DNA from: Mycobacterium sp. E2733
GTDB lineage: Bacteria > Actinomycetota > Actinomycetes > Mycobacteriales > Mycobacteriaceae
Reading direction: 5' to 3'
Length of the DNA: 64,000 bases
Assembly (NCBI RefSeq): GCF_001667585.1
Contig: NZ_LZJZ01000006.1
Coordinates: forward strand, 1 to 64,000
Below, piece after piece: positions 9,201 to 19,515 of this stretch (position 1 is the first letter of the stretch; each line of letters starts with the position of its first letter). The translations under genes were made by a program, and so were the position numbers. The notes under the pieces were generated by a model, which was given only the letters and a program-made list of their open reading frames with translations, made no database searches and was not told the DNA's origin.

Positions 9201-11772
9201 GGGACCGCATCTCGGGGTCGGCCACCTTAGCCAGCTCGGCGCGGTCGCGGAGCCGGCGCTCGAGGATCGCGGTCACCGCTCCGGCCAGCTCGCCGACCCG
9301 GCGGAATGAGCGGAACATCCAGACAACCGCTTCCTCGAGCTGGGGCGTGCGCTCCAGGCCACGCACCCCGTACCGCGACAGCGCGCGCTCCAGCCGGCGC
9401 CGATACGAGTCGGGCAGGCCGGCCCGGTCCGCGTCCAGCCACTGCAGGAACGACAGCAGGTACTCCCGGGTGCTGCCGTCGACGAGCGCCTCCTCGGGCT
9501 CGACCTCGCCGCGTGGTCGGTACAGCGAGCCGACGTCGGTGAACAGGTCCAGCAGGCCGTCCTCGCAGCGCAGCAGGTCGGGGTCGGTGGGCGCCGCGAT
9601 CTCGCCCAGCCGGCGCTGCCGGGTCAGCATCGCCTGAACCGAGGCGGGATCCAGGTCATACCCGAGCAGGTAGGAGCGCAGCGCGCCGTACACGCGCTCG
9701 CACGCCGGCGTCCCGGGTGGCTCCGCGGTGCGCAGGCCGGTGAAGTCGACCGCGGCCGCGCCGACGCGCTCATGAGTGTCGGCCGTCGTGATGCGGACCA
9801 CCGGCGCTCCAGCTTCTACCTGCACGTTCGCGCCGGCTTCGACCGAGGCGACGGTCCCGGCGAACGGCGCCGTGAGGGTGGTTTCCATCTTCATGCTCTC
9901 CAGCACGGCGAGCCGGTCGCCCTCGACGACCTGGTCACCCGGCTCGACGAGAACCGAGACCACGAATGCCGGCCCCGGGCTGCGCACCAGGCCCCCGTCG
10001 TCGCGCGACACGGTGTGCGCGACGCCGTCGATGTCGACGCGCAGGGTGGCGCCTTCCACCACGGACACCACCCGGTGCGCCACGCCGCCGACGACCACCC
10101 GCCGCTCGTATCCGTCGCGGTCGGAGACCGTCAGGTCCGCGGTGCCGGCACCGGTCACGCGGTAGGTACTTACACCGGTGCGGTAGACGTCCAGGATGTA
10201 CCGCTGGCCCCGGTAGCGGAGGCGGCACCGGTGTCCCACTTCTGCTGAGGTGTCGGCACCACCGCGAGCGGCGCGGGCATGGAACGCGGCGCGCTCGGCG
10301 GCCTCGTCGAGGTCGTACGACTCCACGGCGGCGACCAGTACGGCAACCGGATCCGGCGCGGGCAGGTGGGCCGCCTCCGCGGTCAGCCGGTCCAGCCAGT
10401 GGTTGTCGAAGCGCCCGTCGCGCACCTCCGGTCGGTTGAGCAGGCTCAGCAGAAACGAGCGGTTGGTGGTGCCACCTTCCACCACGATGGTGGTGTCGAG
10501 CAGAGCGCGACGGAGCCGGGCGAGGGCCTCGGTGCGGTCGCTTCCCCAGGCGACGATCTTGGCGATCATGGAATCGAAGTCGGGCGGGATCCGGTCCCCT
10601 TCGCGCACGCCCGCGTCGACGCGGATTCCGTTGCCGGCCGGCAGGCGCAGGCTGGTCAACCGGCCCGGCGCGGGGGTGAACGCCTCCTCGGGATCCTCGG
10701 CGCACACCCGGGCCTCGATCGCATGCCCCGACACCTGCGGCGGCGCGCCGACCAGCCGCCTGCCGCGAGCCACGTGGAGCTGCAGCTTCACCAGGTCCAG
10801 CCCGGTGGTGACCTCGGTCACTGGGTGCTCGACCTGCAGCCGGGTGTTGACCTCCATGAACAGGAAGTTCCCGGTGTCCGGGTCGACCAGGAACTCGACC
10901 GTGCCCGCGTTGCGGTAGCCCGCCGCGGTGGCCAGGCGTACCGCCGCTTCCCGGATCGCCCGTTCCCCGTCGGCGTCGAGCACCGTTGAAGCCGATTCCT
11001 CCAGCACCTTCTGGCGGCGGCGCTGCAAGGTGCAGTCGCGGACGCCCACCGCCCAGACGGTGCCGTAGTGGTCGGCGATCACCTGCACTTCGACGTGACG
11101 GGCGGCCGGCACGAGCTTCTCCAGGAACACCGTCGGGTCGCCGAAGGCCAGCTGCGCCTCGGCCCGCGCCGAGGGCAGTGCCGCGGCGAGTTCGGCGGCG
11201 CTGTAAACCGTTCGGATCCCACGGCCGCCTCCCCCGGCGGCCGCCTTCACCAGCAGCGGATAGCCGAGCCTGGTCGCAAGCGCGCTCGCGTCGGCCACGT
11301 CGTCGACCGGCCCGCCGCTCCAGCACACCACCGGGACGTCCACCTGCTCGGCGAGCCGTTTGGCGGCCACCTTGTCGCCGAGTCGCCGGATGGTGGCGCT
11401 GCCCGGGCCGACGAAGACGATGCCGGCCTCCTCGCATGCCTCCGCGAAAGAGGCATGCTCGGCCAGGAAGCCCCAGCCGACCCATACGGCGTCGGCCGCG
11501 CTCTCGCGCAGCGCCGCCATCACCGCCGGCTGGTCCAGGTAGCGGGACCGCCGGGTGCCGTCGGCCGGGTCGGCGAACGTCGCGGACCCCAGCAGCACGG
11601 CCTCGTCGGCCTGGCGCACGTACCACGCGTCGGCGTCCGCGTCGGTATAGCAGACGATTGTCCGGATGGCCGGTTGGTCGCCGGCCTGGTTGAGTTCGGC
11701 GACCGCGGTCAGCGCGCGAACCGCGGGTTCGCCGCGGTTGACGATCGCCAGCCGGCGAATCTCCCTGTCCAT
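6256..11772 (-). CDS. Single-chain multidomain biotin-dependent acyl-CoA carboxylase
   Basis: 1838 aa. The biotin carboxylase (about 5-450) carries an ATP-grasp glycine loop (AAAGGGGRGIR, near residue 180) and EVNTRLQVEHPVTE. A biotinyl domain follows with ESMKMET, biotin attachment at about K628. Residues ~700-1290 are a helical linker region resembling the central region of eukaryotic-type ACC. The carboxyltransferase (about 1310-1830) has the crotonase-like fold (SGAKIAMDSG, GAQPYWNGES, LTGKQALDFSGGVS). It would carboxylate an acyl-CoA with bicarbonate and ATP. It is the last gene of the operon, 12 nt after the megasynthase, so it probably supplies the (alkyl)malonyl-CoA extender. Typical mycobacterial enzymes are split AccA/AccD pairs; the mycobacterial single-chain long-chain enzyme I know of is about 1100 aa and lacks such a large central part. 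Confidence 0.9.
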   Translation of the reverse strand: MDREIRRLAIVNRGEPAVRALTAVAELNQAGDQPAIRTIVCYTDADADAWYVRQADEAVLLGSATFADPADGTRRSRYLDQPAVMAALRESAADAVWVGWGFLAEHASFAEACEEAGIVFVGPGSATIRRLGDKVAAKRLAEQVDVPVVCWSGGPVDDVADASALATRLGYPLLVKAAAGGGGRGIRTVYSAAELAAALPSARAEAQLAFGDPTVFLEKLVPAARHVEVQVIADHYGTVWAVGVRDCTLQRRRQKVLEESASTVLDADGERAIREAAVRLATAAGYRNAGTVEFLVDPDTGNFLFMEVNTRLQVEHPVTEVTTGLDLVKLQLHVARGRRLVGAPPQVSGHAIEARVCAEDPEEAFTPAPGRLTSLRLPAGNGIRVDAGVREGDRIPPDFDSMIAKIVAWGSDRTEALARLRRALLDTTIVVEGGTTNRSFLLSLLNRPEVRDGRFDNHWLDRLTAEAAHLPAPDPVAVLVAAVESYDLDEAAERAAFHARAARGGADTSAEVGHRCRLRYRGQRYILDVYRTGVSTYRVTGAGTADLTVSDRDGYERRVVVGGVAHRVVSVVEGATLRVDIDGVAHTVSRDDGGLVRSPGPAFVVSVLVEPGDQVVEGDRLAVLESMKMETTLTAPFAGTVASVEAGANVQVEAGAPVVRITTADTHERVGAAAVDFTGLRTAEPPGTPACERVYGALRSYLLGYDLDPASVQAMLTRQRRLGEIAAPTDPDLLRCEDGLLDLFTDVGSLYRPRGEVEPEEALVDGSTREYLLSFLQWLDADRAGLPDSYRRRLERALSRYGVRGLERTPQLEEAVVWMFRSFRRVGELAGAVTAILERRLRDRAELAKVADPEMRSRLDRLAAIQGRQRNVADLARDVRFHYFDEPLLAATVTLEYSRVQRDLDALRDDPDGAGRSRRIDRLVACPQPLRAELLRRWRASRDPALHRVLAEVYIRRFYRIRQLRNVAVDEHDGWLLGSADYDFEDKHIHLVTAYAPWAELPELSGAIAAQLRTADPDRQVVVDLELWRHGETTDIDTVIAEAEKLLAGCDFGRLLWRLDLTVTTLDGTAPERFRTHHVTYRQREGQFVEDPLYRNLHPMLAKRLDVWRLANFELRRLRSAEDVYVFHAVARDNPADHRLFALAEVRDLTPVRSVGGAVRYPRLELMGLLALSAMQEALTAFEARNRPAANRMMLYVRPPWDVPRAAWDELAGSLAPLAVGAGLEKVVLRVRYPDGRHAVLDLEGLDGGVTIRERPPDKQPVRPLTAYQQKLLRANRFGAPYPYEIVRMLTPPPGAVSRFPAGRFVEHDLDEQGGLAPVSRPYGNNSANIVVGVLRNDTEKVPEGMTRVALFGDPTRGLGNLAEPECRRIIAALDLAERMRVPVEWFALSSGAKIAMDSGTENMDWIAAVLRRLIEFTQAGGEVNIVVTGVNVGAQPYWNGESTMLMHTRGILVMTPASAMVLTGKQALDFSGGVSAEDNFGIGGFDRIMGPNGQGQYWAPTLAEACEILLRHYEYTYVPPGERWPRRRTTTDPVDRDVRSAPHSGCDMATVGEIFSDDHNPERKKPFDMRSVMRAVADADSAPLERWGQWRGAETAIVWDAHIGGIPVCLLGIESHTVPRRGFVPAGGPTSWSSGTLFPQSSRKLARAINAASGNRPVVVLANLSGFDGSPESMRRWQLEYGAEIGRAVTNFRGPIVFVVVSRYHGGAFVVFSTKLNDRLEIAAVEGSFASVIGGAPAAATVFVRDVEARTDSDPRVRGAAERAREATGSDAASARAQLAELRAAVHAEKLSEVADEFDRVHTVERALAVGSVNHIITAEGLRPYIVDALDRGMSTV

Positions 11773-11784
11773 AGCCCCGTCCCC

Positions 11785-14700
11785 TCAGCCGCGCATGACG
11801 GAGCGGATCGGGGCGACGACGTCCGCCGGCGGTGGCTGCGGCAGCGGCACGGTGCGGTAGCCGTCGACCCGCAGCACGGGCCCGCCCTCGCCGTCGCGGA
11901 CGGTGCAGACGAAACCGCCGCGCCCGTCCGGTCGCGCGGTGGCCACGAGCCCGGTCCCTTCCGTCGGCGTCCCGTTCAGGGGAACCGCATCGACATGCAG
12001 CGGCAGGGCCAGGACGCCCTCGGTGCCGGCCTCGAACAGCCCGACGGCCTGGAAGCACAGCTCGACGAGCCGCGGCCCGATCAGCACCGGCTCGTCGGTT
12101 TGCGGCGGCAGGTCGGGGGCGAATCGGGCGGCGGCGCCGTCGTCGCACTTCCACGCCGAACCGACCACCCGATAGGCCGGGCCGTGGAAGTAGAGCCGGT
12201 AGACCTGCTCCGGGGTCAGCGCGGGCGCTTCGCCGCCGCGATCAAGGCTGCCGTCGGCGAGGGTGGGTGGCTCGGCCGTCAACCGCACCGAGCCGGTGAA
12301 GTGCACGGTGCGCTGCGGCTGGTCGCTTCCGGGTAGCGTGCGCTCGGCTGAGAGGCGGCATTCGGCGACGAGGTCGTCCCCGTCGGGTCGCACCAGGGCC
12401 GTCACCGTGACGGTGCGCGGCTCGTCCCGATAGAACTTGAGCGGGGCCCGGAAGTCGACGTTCTCGATGGCGGCGACGTGCAGGTCGGGCGCCAGCAGCC
12501 GGGCGGCTTCGGCGAATGTCTCCATGCCCATCACGCCGGGCAGCACCGGTGTGCCCTCGATGCGGTGGTGATCCAGGAATGGCCGGGTGGCCGGGTCGAG
12601 GACGGTGTGCATGACCAACCCGTCGTGCACGCCGGCACGGACAACCTCGCCGATCATCGGCCCGTCGGCCGTCAGCGAAGCGGGGTCGACGCCGCCGGTG
12701 TCGTGAAGTTCGGCGGTGAGCGTGCCCAGCGCCCCGGCTACGACGACTTCGCCGTCGGTCAGGCCGGCGCCCAGTTCACGCCTGATCCACGCCACGCCCG
12801 CCTCGGCGGGGAGCATCTCGACCCCGGCCGCCGCCATGATCTTCGGGATCGATCCGCGGGTGGCCATGCCGATGCTGCCCCAGGCGGTCCAGTCGATCGT
12901 CAGCGCCCTTACCCCCGGCCGGGTGCGACGCAGGTTGCTCAGGATCTTGCATTGCAGGTCGTTGGCGGCGCTGTAGTCGGTCTGGCCCATGTTGCCGAAC
13001 CGGCCGGCGACCGAGCTGAACGCCACTACGGCGCCCAGCGGGTGGTCACCGGCGGCATGCAGCACGTTGAACAGCCCGTCGCCCTTGACCCCGAGCACCA
13101 GGTCGAACTCAGCGGGCTCCTTGTCGGGGAGCCCGTGGCTGACCTCGACGCCGGCGGCGTGCAGCAGGACGTCGATGTGCCCGCTGGTCTCCCGCACCTG
13201 CGCCATCACTTTGTCCACGGCGTCGGCGTCGGTGAGGTCGACGCTGTGGTAGCGCGCCGAACCCCCGGCCGCCTCGACGGCACGGATCGCGGCCAGCGCG
13301 GCCTGCAGGCGCTCCAGGCGTGCCAGTTCCCGCTCGATCAGGACCGGTGTCGGGCGCTCGCCCCGCGCGCGGATCCGATCCGCCAGTTCGACTTTGAACC
13401 CGTCGCGGTCTTCGGCGTACCGGCGCAGGTCGGGGTCGGCCGGGTCGGGCTCCGGCGTGAGGTCCAGCAGGTGGAAGGTGCCCCGCCAGGCTGCGGCCAG
13501 GTCCGCGGTAATCGCCGACACGATGCTGCCGGCGGCGCCGGTGACGAGGAAGACCGGGTCGGGGCCGAGGACCTCGCTCGCCTCGCCGGAAAACGGTCGC
13601 TCCGCCAGGCCGACGCCCCAGCGGCGGCCGTCGGCGTGACCGACCTCGACACAACCGGGATCGCGGAGGGTCTCGTCGATCAGCGCGTCGGCCAGCGCCG
13701 CGGTCTTGCGGTTGACCGGGAAGTCGACCGCCTTCACCAGCGCCTCGGGGCGCTCGCGCCGGTATGCCTTGGCGAACCCGGTGACCGCCCCACCCAGGGG
13801 GCAGGTCGCGCCCGCCGCGTCGTAGCCGTGGTACCCGCCCAGCCGGGTGGCGACCACCAGGAATGGGCTGTGGTCGTACAGGTGCCGCATGGTGGTGTAG
13901 AGGTTGCGCACACGGCGCCGCAGCGCTTCGTGCCAGCCGGCGAGGTCCAAGCGCTCCAGCGGGCCCTCGTCGTCCAGGGCCGCCAGCCAGTAGACGCCGT
14001 CGACCGCGTCGCTCAGGACGGCGCCGACGTCGTCGTCGGGCCTCAGCGCCACCACGTCGACGCCGAGCCGGGTCAGCCGGGCGATCAGCGCATCCGCGAC
14101 GCCGCCTGCGTCGCCCATGACGGCGACGCGCGTGCCGCTGCCGAGCGTGACCCCGGTTTGCACGCAGGCCGCGAGCTCTGGCCGCAGGGCGGGTACCGGC
14201 ACCTGTCGGGTGATCCGGTCGGTGGCGGCGATGTCGCCCGCGATGGTGGGCTGCACCGCGACGGCGTTTGGCGCCGCCTGCGGTGTGTCAGCCGGCGCTT
14301 TTGGGTGGGCCTCCCCCGCCTTGTCACGGATCCAGCCGATGACGTGATTCAGGGTCGGAAAGTCACGCAACTTCAGGTTCTCGTCACGAGCCACCCCGTA
14401 GTGCTCCCGAATCGCGGCGAAAATCTCGGCCTGCTTAACCGTGTCCACCCCCAGATCGGCCTCCAAATCCAAGTCCAGATCCAGCAACTCACGCGGATAA
14501 CCCGTCAACTCCGCCACCGTGCCCACCACCACATCGACGACCTCGTCGCCGGCCGGCGCCACCGGGACCGGCGCCACGGGCGCCTCGGCGGGCGGCGCCG
14601 CCACGCCGGCCTTGGCACGGATCCAGCCGATGACGTGATTCAGGGTCGGAAAGTCACGCAACTTCAGGTTCTCGTCACGAGCCACCCCGTAGTGCTCCCG

Positions 14701-17700
14701 AATCGCGGCGAAAATCTCGGCCTGCTTAACCGTGTCCACCCCCAGATCGGCCTCCAAATCCAAGTCCAGATCCAGCAACTCACGCGGATAACCCGTCAAC
14801 TCGGCCACCGTGCCCACCACCACATCGACGACCTCGTCACCGGCCGCCGCCACCGGCGCGGACACCACCGGGGCCGGCGCCGGCTCCTGCACCGGGGCGG
14901 GCACCGGTTTCTGCGAAGGGGCGGCCACGGGAGCCGGCGGGGCCGGCACCGGCGCACCGGTGTCCACGACCCGCAGCCGGTGCTGCACGATCTCCAGGTC
15001 GGCATCCGGCCTGCCCGACACCTGTGCGAGCCAGCGCCCCCAGGCGGCGCGGTCGATGATCCGGTACTCGTAACCGAGTTCGTCGGGTGGCCGGTGGCGG
15101 CCGTCGGGAACCGGGGTCCAGCGCATCAGCGTCATCGCGATCTGCGAACCGAACCCGGCGCCCAACCGGAGCGCGTACTGCACGGGATAGCTGCCGCCCA
15201 CCGACAGGTTCAGCCGGCCCAGCTCCGGATCGGGTTCCTTGAAGTTCGGGACGGGCGGCACCAGACCGGTTTCGAGCGCCTTGATAGCCACGATGTCCTC
15301 GATGCCGGCGCCCATCGCGTGGCCGGTGAAGCCCTTGGTGTTGGTGATGACCACGGCGTCGGCGTCAGACCCGAAAACCCTTCGCAGCGCATTGATCTCG
15401 GCCGCGGCACTGCCGCCACGGGCCGGCGTGTACGTCTCGTGGGACACGAAAACGGTGCTGGGCGCGATGGCGTGGCGGTCCACACCGCGCGCCTCGGCCT
15501 GGGCAACCAGGTTTTCCATCACGCCGCCGATGTGCTCGACGTCGAGCCTGGTGCCGTGGAAGGCGCTGTTGGCGGTGACACTGCCGAGGACCTCGCAGAT
15601 GGGTTGCAGCCCGCGCTCGGCGGCGGACTCGGCGGACTCCACCACCAGGGCGGCCGCGCCCATGCCGAGGATCATTCCGTGGCGGCGGCGGTCGAACGGT
15701 GTGGCGGCCTCCTCGACGATGTCGTCGGTGGCGGCCGCGCCGGACGCCAGGAATCCGGACCCCAGCCAGGGCAGCAGCGCGTCGGAGCTGGCGTCGTCGG
15801 CGGAGACGACGATCACCCGGCGGCAGCGGCCGACCCGGATCCAGTCCTCGGCGAGCGAAATCGCCTGCGTCGTGCTCGCGCATGCGGCATTGACCTGCGT
15901 GTTGGGCCCGCGCGCGCCGATGATCTCGGCGAACTGCGAATGACCCATCGCCAGGCAGCGGAAGATGAACCGGCGGTCGAACTGGTACGGGTCGGACGCC
16001 AGCGCGTGACGCAGCTCGTGGATGCGCCGGTCGACCTCCGTCGCGGCCGGTTCGTCGCCGCTCATCCGGGCCCGCACCGCCTCCAATGCGAGCAGATGCT
16101 CCCGGTTGCTCCGGTCGACGTAGTAGTGCTCGAGGTCGCGGGCGAAGTTGTCGTAACCCGGGAACGCGGAGGCGAAGACGACGCCGGTGTCGTCGCGCAT
16201 CGAGCCCGGCAGCCCCCACCGGTCGGGCAACTGGGTGCCCAGCGTCGTGGTCTTGTAGTGCATGACCAGCGGGATTCCGGCATCGCGCAGCGCGTCGAAG
16301 CCCGCCCCGATCGCCAGCTTGGTGGTCGAATCCAGGGCGGCGTCGCGTGCGGTGTCGACCGCGAACTCGGCGACCACGTCCAGCGGTGCGCTGCGCCCGG
16401 CCAGTTTGATGACGTCGGCCTCGTTGTCGATCGTCTCGAACGTGGGGTCGCCGGATTCCCGCTTGACCAGGCGGGTGATGTGCCGGTCGAGCATCGACCG
16501 CCGCAGCCGGTGCGGAATGGTGTCGATGAACTGTTGCCCGTCGAGGATCCGCGCGATGTTTTCTTCGTCGAAGACGCGCTCGACACCGGGCAGCCCAAGC
16601 GCTGCGCCGGTGATCACCACCGGCTGTTCGCCATTCATCGCGGACCTCCCGCTCGGCACTACGGTTTGCGGGGCGGTCGCCACCGTGGCGGTGCCCGTGC
16701 CCGCCGCGGCCGGGGGGCCGAATCCCAGCCCGGCCGCGTAGAGCCCGCACAGTGCCCGGTTGAACGAGGCGACATCGCCGGTTTTCGGGTGGTTCGTGAA
16801 GAGCGCCAACACGTCTTCACCGAGCACGTCTTCGACAAAGCCGTGCAGCGCCTTCTTCGGGCCGACCTCCACGAAGACGCGGGCACCCGCCGCGTACAGC
16901 GTGCGCAATCCGTCGACGAACCGCACCGGCGAAGACACCTGACGGCTGAGCAGGTCCAGCATGGTTTCGAGGTCGGCGTCGGCCGGATAGAACTCGCCGG
17001 TGACGTTCGAAACCACCGGCAGGCGCGGCGCATTCACGCCGAGCCGGCGCAGGACGGTCTTGAGTGGTTCGCTGACCGGCGCGACGATCGCGGTGTGGAA
17101 CGCGTGGCTGACCGGGAGCCGGGAGGCGCTCATGCCGGCGGCCTGTAACGCGGCGACGGCGCGCTCGACGGCGTCGGTGGCACCGCCGATGACGGCCTGA
17201 TTGGTGCTGTTGATGTTGGCGATGACGACGTAGCCGTCCGTCGACTCGACGATCCGCTCGATCTCGGACAGCGGACCGGTCACCGCCGCCATCGCGCCGT
17301 TGTCGGGACCGGGCAGGTCGGCCATCGCCCGTCCACGGACGCTGGCGGCTTCGAGGGCGGCGTCCAGCGACAGCGCGTCGGCGGCCATCAACGCGCCGTA
17401 TTCGCCCAGGCTGTGGCCGATCACCATGTCCGGCCGCACGCCGTAGGCATCGAGCAGCCGGGCCAGGCCCAGATCCGTGGCCAGGACGGCCGGCTGGGTG
17501 ATCTCCGTTTGCATGAGTTGCTGCGAGAGCCGTTGCGCGACAGTCTCATCGGCGCTGTCGGTGAAGATGTAGTCGGTGAGCGGCTTCTCCAGCAGGTGCC
17601 TGGTGACGCGGTCGGCTTCGTCGAACATCGCCTTGACGATCGGCTCCCGGGCGCGCAGGTCGGAAAGCATGTTGACGTACTGCGAGCCCTGACCGGTGTA

Positions 17701-19515
17701 GAGGAACGCGACCTTGCCCGGTGCGCCGCGGCCGACGAAGACGCCCTGCGCCCGCAGCATCCGCCACACGGCCGGATCGCTTTGCCGCAGAGCACCGGCC
17801 GCCTTCGTCGCCTTCGTGGCGAGGTCGGCCGCGTCCGCATAGTCGATGGCAACCCGAACGGGCGCGCCCGCCAGGGCGGGGTCCGGCGGAGCCACCGCGG
17901 GGGCCTGGCCGGCCGACGCCCGTGCGGCAAGCCGCTCCAGCTGTGCGGCCACGTCGGCGTCATCCGCGCCGCCGACCACCGCCGCGCCGCGCAGCGGGGC
18001 TTTCGCCTCGACGGGTGCGGCCGTCGCCGGCGCGGAGCGCTGCTCGATCGTCGCGCCCGGGTAGGAGCGGGCCTCCCCCGGCGGGCGATGCCGACCGGGG
18101 ACGTACTCCTCGAGCACGGCATGAAAGTTGGTGCCGCCGAATCCGAAAGAGCTGACCCCGGCGCACCGCACCCCGTTGTCCGGCGCGGGCCACTCGCCCA
18201 GTTCGGTGTTGACCCGGAACGGGATGTCATTCCAGTCGACGTTGGGGTTCGGCTGCTCGAAGTGCAGGCTGGGCGCCAGCACCTTGTCGTGCAGGCTGAG
18301 CACCGTCTTGAACAGGCCCGCGGCACCGGCGGCGCCCTTGAGGTGGCCGATGTTGGACTTGACCGAGCCCAGCGCGATCGAACCGTGCGGCGCGCCGGCC
18401 TTACGGAAAACGTCTGTGAGGCTGGCGAGTTCGGTGGCGTCCCCCACCCGGGTGGACGTCCCGTGCGCCTCGATGCAGGAGGCCGCCGCCGGATCGAGAC
18501 CGGACACCGCCCAGGCGCGCTCCACCGCCAGCCGCTGGCCCACCGGATTGGGAGCGGTGATGCCCTTGCCGCGACCGTCGCTGGAGCCGGCGACGCCGAG
18601 CAGCACCGCGTAGACCCGGTCGCCGTCGCGTTCGGCGTCGGACAGCCGCTTGAGGACGAACAGGGCGGCGCCCTCACCCATCACGAAGCCGTCGGCGCCC
18701 GCATCGAACGGGCGGGTGCCGGTCGCCGAGAGCGCGCCGATCTTGCAGAACTTCACGAACCCCGCCGGGTCCATGTTGCGGTCGAGTCCGCCGGTCAAGG
18801 CGGCATCGAAGTCGCCGGCCTGCAATCCCCGCACGGCGGCCGACATGGCGGCCAGCCCCGATGCGCACGCCGCGTCGGTGGTGAAGTTGGGGCCGCGGAA
18901 GTTGAACAGGTTCGCCACCCGGCCCGCTGCCACGTTCGCGAGCTCTCCGGGCATGGTGTCCTCGGTGATCTCGGAGATGCCCTCCAGGAACGAGGCGCGG
19001 GTCTCCGCGACCACGGCGTCCCGCACCGACCCCGGCAACGCCGCGAAAGACGGTGCGCTGCAAAGCTTCTTGATGATGGCGGGCAACTGGATCCGAAGGT
19101 TGGTGTAATGCTGCTTGTCGCCGCCGATGGCGCTGCCGATGATGACCGCGACTCGTTCGGGGTCGACCGTCCAGTCCGGCCACCCGGCTTCGAGCAGGGC
19201 GGAGCGGGCGGCCGCTACCACCCACTTCTGACCGTCGTCCATCTGCGCGCTGACCGCCGGCGGGATCGGTAACCGCCACGCCAGCGGCTCCCATGTGAAG
19301 TCGCGGACCCACCCGCCGATGCGGGAATAGGTCTTGTCGGGCGCGTGCGGGTCCGGGTCGTAGTAGAGCTCAGGGTCCCAGCGATCGGGCGGCACGTCGC
19401 TGATGCTGTAACGGCCGGCCTTGATGTTGGCCCAGAAGGTGGCGGCGTCGGGCGCGTCGGGCATGATCGCGCTGACGCCGACCACCGCGATGGGCTCCTG
19501 TGGCGTTGTCGTCAT
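11785..19515 (-). CDS. PUFA-synthase-like type I polyketide/fatty acid synthase (KS-AT-KS-ACP-ACP-KR-DH)
   Basis: 2576 aa. KS1 (about 8-470) has DAACASG (C217), EAHGTST and NIGHLKG. The AT (about 590-900) has GHSLGE (S702) and the malonyl-type AFHT signature. KS2 (about 970-1500) has NAACAST (C1212), SHETYTP and TGHAMGAG, so its triad looks intact. Two ACPs (~1560-1634 and ~1657-1731) follow, each reading GVDTVKQAE with Thr (T1595, T1692) where Ser normally carries phosphopantetheine. A Pfa-type KR (~1980-2250; TGAAGS, FSSVAG, YSAAN) and a hot-dog dehydratase (~2290-2576; [10 protein letters not shown], fitting HxxxGxxxxP) complete it. There is no ER or TE. It resembles PfaA except for the second KS and the fused DH. 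It overlaps the upstream dehydrogenase gene by ATGA. Confidence 0.92.
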   Translation of the reverse strand: MTTTPQEPIAVVGVSAIMPDAPDAATFWANIKAGRYSISDVPPDRWDPELYYDPDPHAPDKTYSRIGGWVRDFTWEPLAWRLPIPPAVSAQMDDGQKWVVAAARSALLEAGWPDWTVDPERVAVIIGSAIGGDKQHYTNLRIQLPAIIKKLCSAPSFAALPGSVRDAVVAETRASFLEGISEITEDTMPGELANVAAGRVANLFNFRGPNFTTDAACASGLAAMSAAVRGLQAGDFDAALTGGLDRNMDPAGFVKFCKIGALSATGTRPFDAGADGFVMGEGAALFVLKRLSDAERDGDRVYAVLLGVAGSSDGRGKGITAPNPVGQRLAVERAWAVSGLDPAAASCIEAHGTSTRVGDATELASLTDVFRKAGAPHGSIALGSVKSNIGHLKGAAGAAGLFKTVLSLHDKVLAPSLHFEQPNPNVDWNDIPFRVNTELGEWPAPDNGVRCAGVSSFGFGGTNFHAVLEEYVPGRHRPPGEARSYPGATIEQRSAPATAAPVEAKAPLRGAAVVGGADDADVAAQLERLAARASAGQAPAVAPPDPALAGAPVRVAIDYADAADLATKATKAAGALRQSDPAVWRMLRAQGVFVGRGAPGKVAFLYTGQGSQYVNMLSDLRAREPIVKAMFDEADRVTRHLLEKPLTDYIFTDSADETVAQRLSQQLMQTEITQPAVLATDLGLARLLDAYGVRPDMVIGHSLGEYGALMAADALSLDAALEAASVRGRAMADLPGPDNGAMAAVTGPLSEIERIVESTDGYVVIANINSTNQAVIGGATDAVERAVAALQAAGMSASRLPVSHAFHTAIVAPVSEPLKTVLRRLGVNAPRLPVVSNVTGEFYPADADLETMLDLLSRQVSSPVRFVDGLRTLYAAGARVFVEVGPKKALHGFVEDVLGEDVLALFTNHPKTGDVASFNRALCGLYAAGLGFGPPAAAGTGTATVATAPQTVVPSGRSAMNGEQPVVITGAALGLPGVERVFDEENIARILDGQQFIDTIPHRLRRSMLDRHITRLVKRESGDPTFETIDNEADVIKLAGRSAPLDVVAEFAVDTARDAALDSTTKLAIGAGFDALRDAGIPLVMHYKTTTLGTQLPDRWGLPGSMRDDTGVVFASAFPGYDNFARDLEHYYVDRSNREHLLALEAVRARMSGDEPAATEVDRRIHELRHALASDPYQFDRRFIFRCLAMGHSQFAEIIGARGPNTQVNAACASTTQAISLAEDWIRVGRCRRVIVVSADDASSDALLPWLGSGFLASGAAATDDIVEEAATPFDRRRHGMILGMGAAALVVESAESAAERGLQPICEVLGSVTANSAFHGTRLDVEHIGGVMENLVAQAEARGVDRHAIAPSTVFVSHETYTPARGGSAAAEINALRRVFGSDADAVVITNTKGFTGHAMGAGIEDIVAIKALETGLVPPVPNFKEPDPELGRLNLSVGGSYPVQYALRLGAGFGSQIAMTLMRWTPVPDGRHRPPDELGYEYRIIDRAAWGRWLAQVSGRPDADLEIVQHRLRVVDTGAPVPAPPAPVAAPSQKPVPAPVQEPAPAPVVSAPVAAAGDEVVDVVVGTVAELTGYPRELLDLDLDLEADLGVDTVKQAEIFAAIREHYGVARDENLKLRDFPTLNHVIGWIRAKAGVAAPPAEAPVAPVPVAPAGDEVVDVVVGTVAELTGYPRELLDLDLDLEADLGVDTVKQAEIFAAIREHYGVARDENLKLRDFPTLNHVIGWIRDKAGEAHPKAPADTPQAAPNAVAVQPTIAGDIAATDRITRQVPVPALRPELAACVQTGVTLGSGTRVAVMGDAGGVADALIARLTRLGVDVVALRPDDDVGAVLSDAVDGVYWLAALDDEGPLERLDLAGWHEALRRRVRNLYTTMRHLYDHSPFLVVATRLGGYHGYDAAGATCPLGGAVTGFAKAYRRERPEALVKAVDFPVNRKTAALADALIDETLRDPGCVEVGHADGRRWGVGLAERPFSGEASEVLGPDPVFLVTGAAGSIVSAITADLAAAWRGTFHLLDLTPEPDPADPDLRRYAEDRDGFKVELADRIRARGERPTPVLIERELARLERLQAALAAIRAVEAAGGSARYHSVDLTDADAVDKVMAQVRETSGHIDVLLHAAGVEVSHGLPDKEPAEFDLVLGVKGDGLFNVLHAAGDHPLGAVVAFSSVAGRFGNMGQTDYSAANDLQCKILSNLRRTRPGVRALTIDWTAWGSIGMATRGSIPKIMAAAGVEMLPAEAGVAWIRRELGAGLTDGEVVVAGALGTLTAELHDTGGVDPASLTADGPMIGEVVRAGVHDGLVMHTVLDPATRPFLDHHRIEGTPVLPGVMGMETFAEAARLLAPDLHVAAIENVDFRAPLKFYRDEPRTVTVTALVRPDGDDLVAECRLSAERTLPGSDQPQRTVHFTGSVRLTAEPPTLADGSLDRGGEAPALTPEQVYRLYFHGPAYRVVGSAWKCDDGAAARFAPDLPPQTDEPVLIGPRLVELCFQAVGLFEAGTEGVLALPLHVDAVPLNGTPTEGTGLVATARPDGRGGFVCTVRDGEGGPVLRVDGYRTVPLPQPPPADVVAPIRSVMRG
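14325..14547. repeat. ACP-coding direct repeat, copy 2
   Basis: A 223-bp segment nearly identical to 14616-14838 (offset 291 bp, or 97 codons; the one difference I see is tccgcc against tcggcc). It encodes the second ACP. Such DNA identity, including synonymous positions, points to recent duplication or ongoing gene conversion. Confidence 0.9.
14616..14838. repeat. ACP-coding direct repeat, copy 1
   Basis: Partner of 14325-14547, encoding the first ACP of the megasynthase on the minus strand. The two copies are separated by an Ala/Pro-rich linker that differs between them. Confidence 0.9.

Noticed and set aside
9935..12154. A 739-codon minus-strand frame overlapping the carboxylase and megasynthase ends
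   Set aside because: It crosses two real genes in another frame and is dominated by Arg, Gly, Ala and Pro with no motif.
12478..17148. A 1556-codon open frame on the plus strand opposite the megasynthase
   Set aside because: It lies fully antisense to a gene with seven clear catalytic domains and has low-complexity His/Arg/Gln-rich sequence with no motif. Such frames arise from GC-rich third positions.
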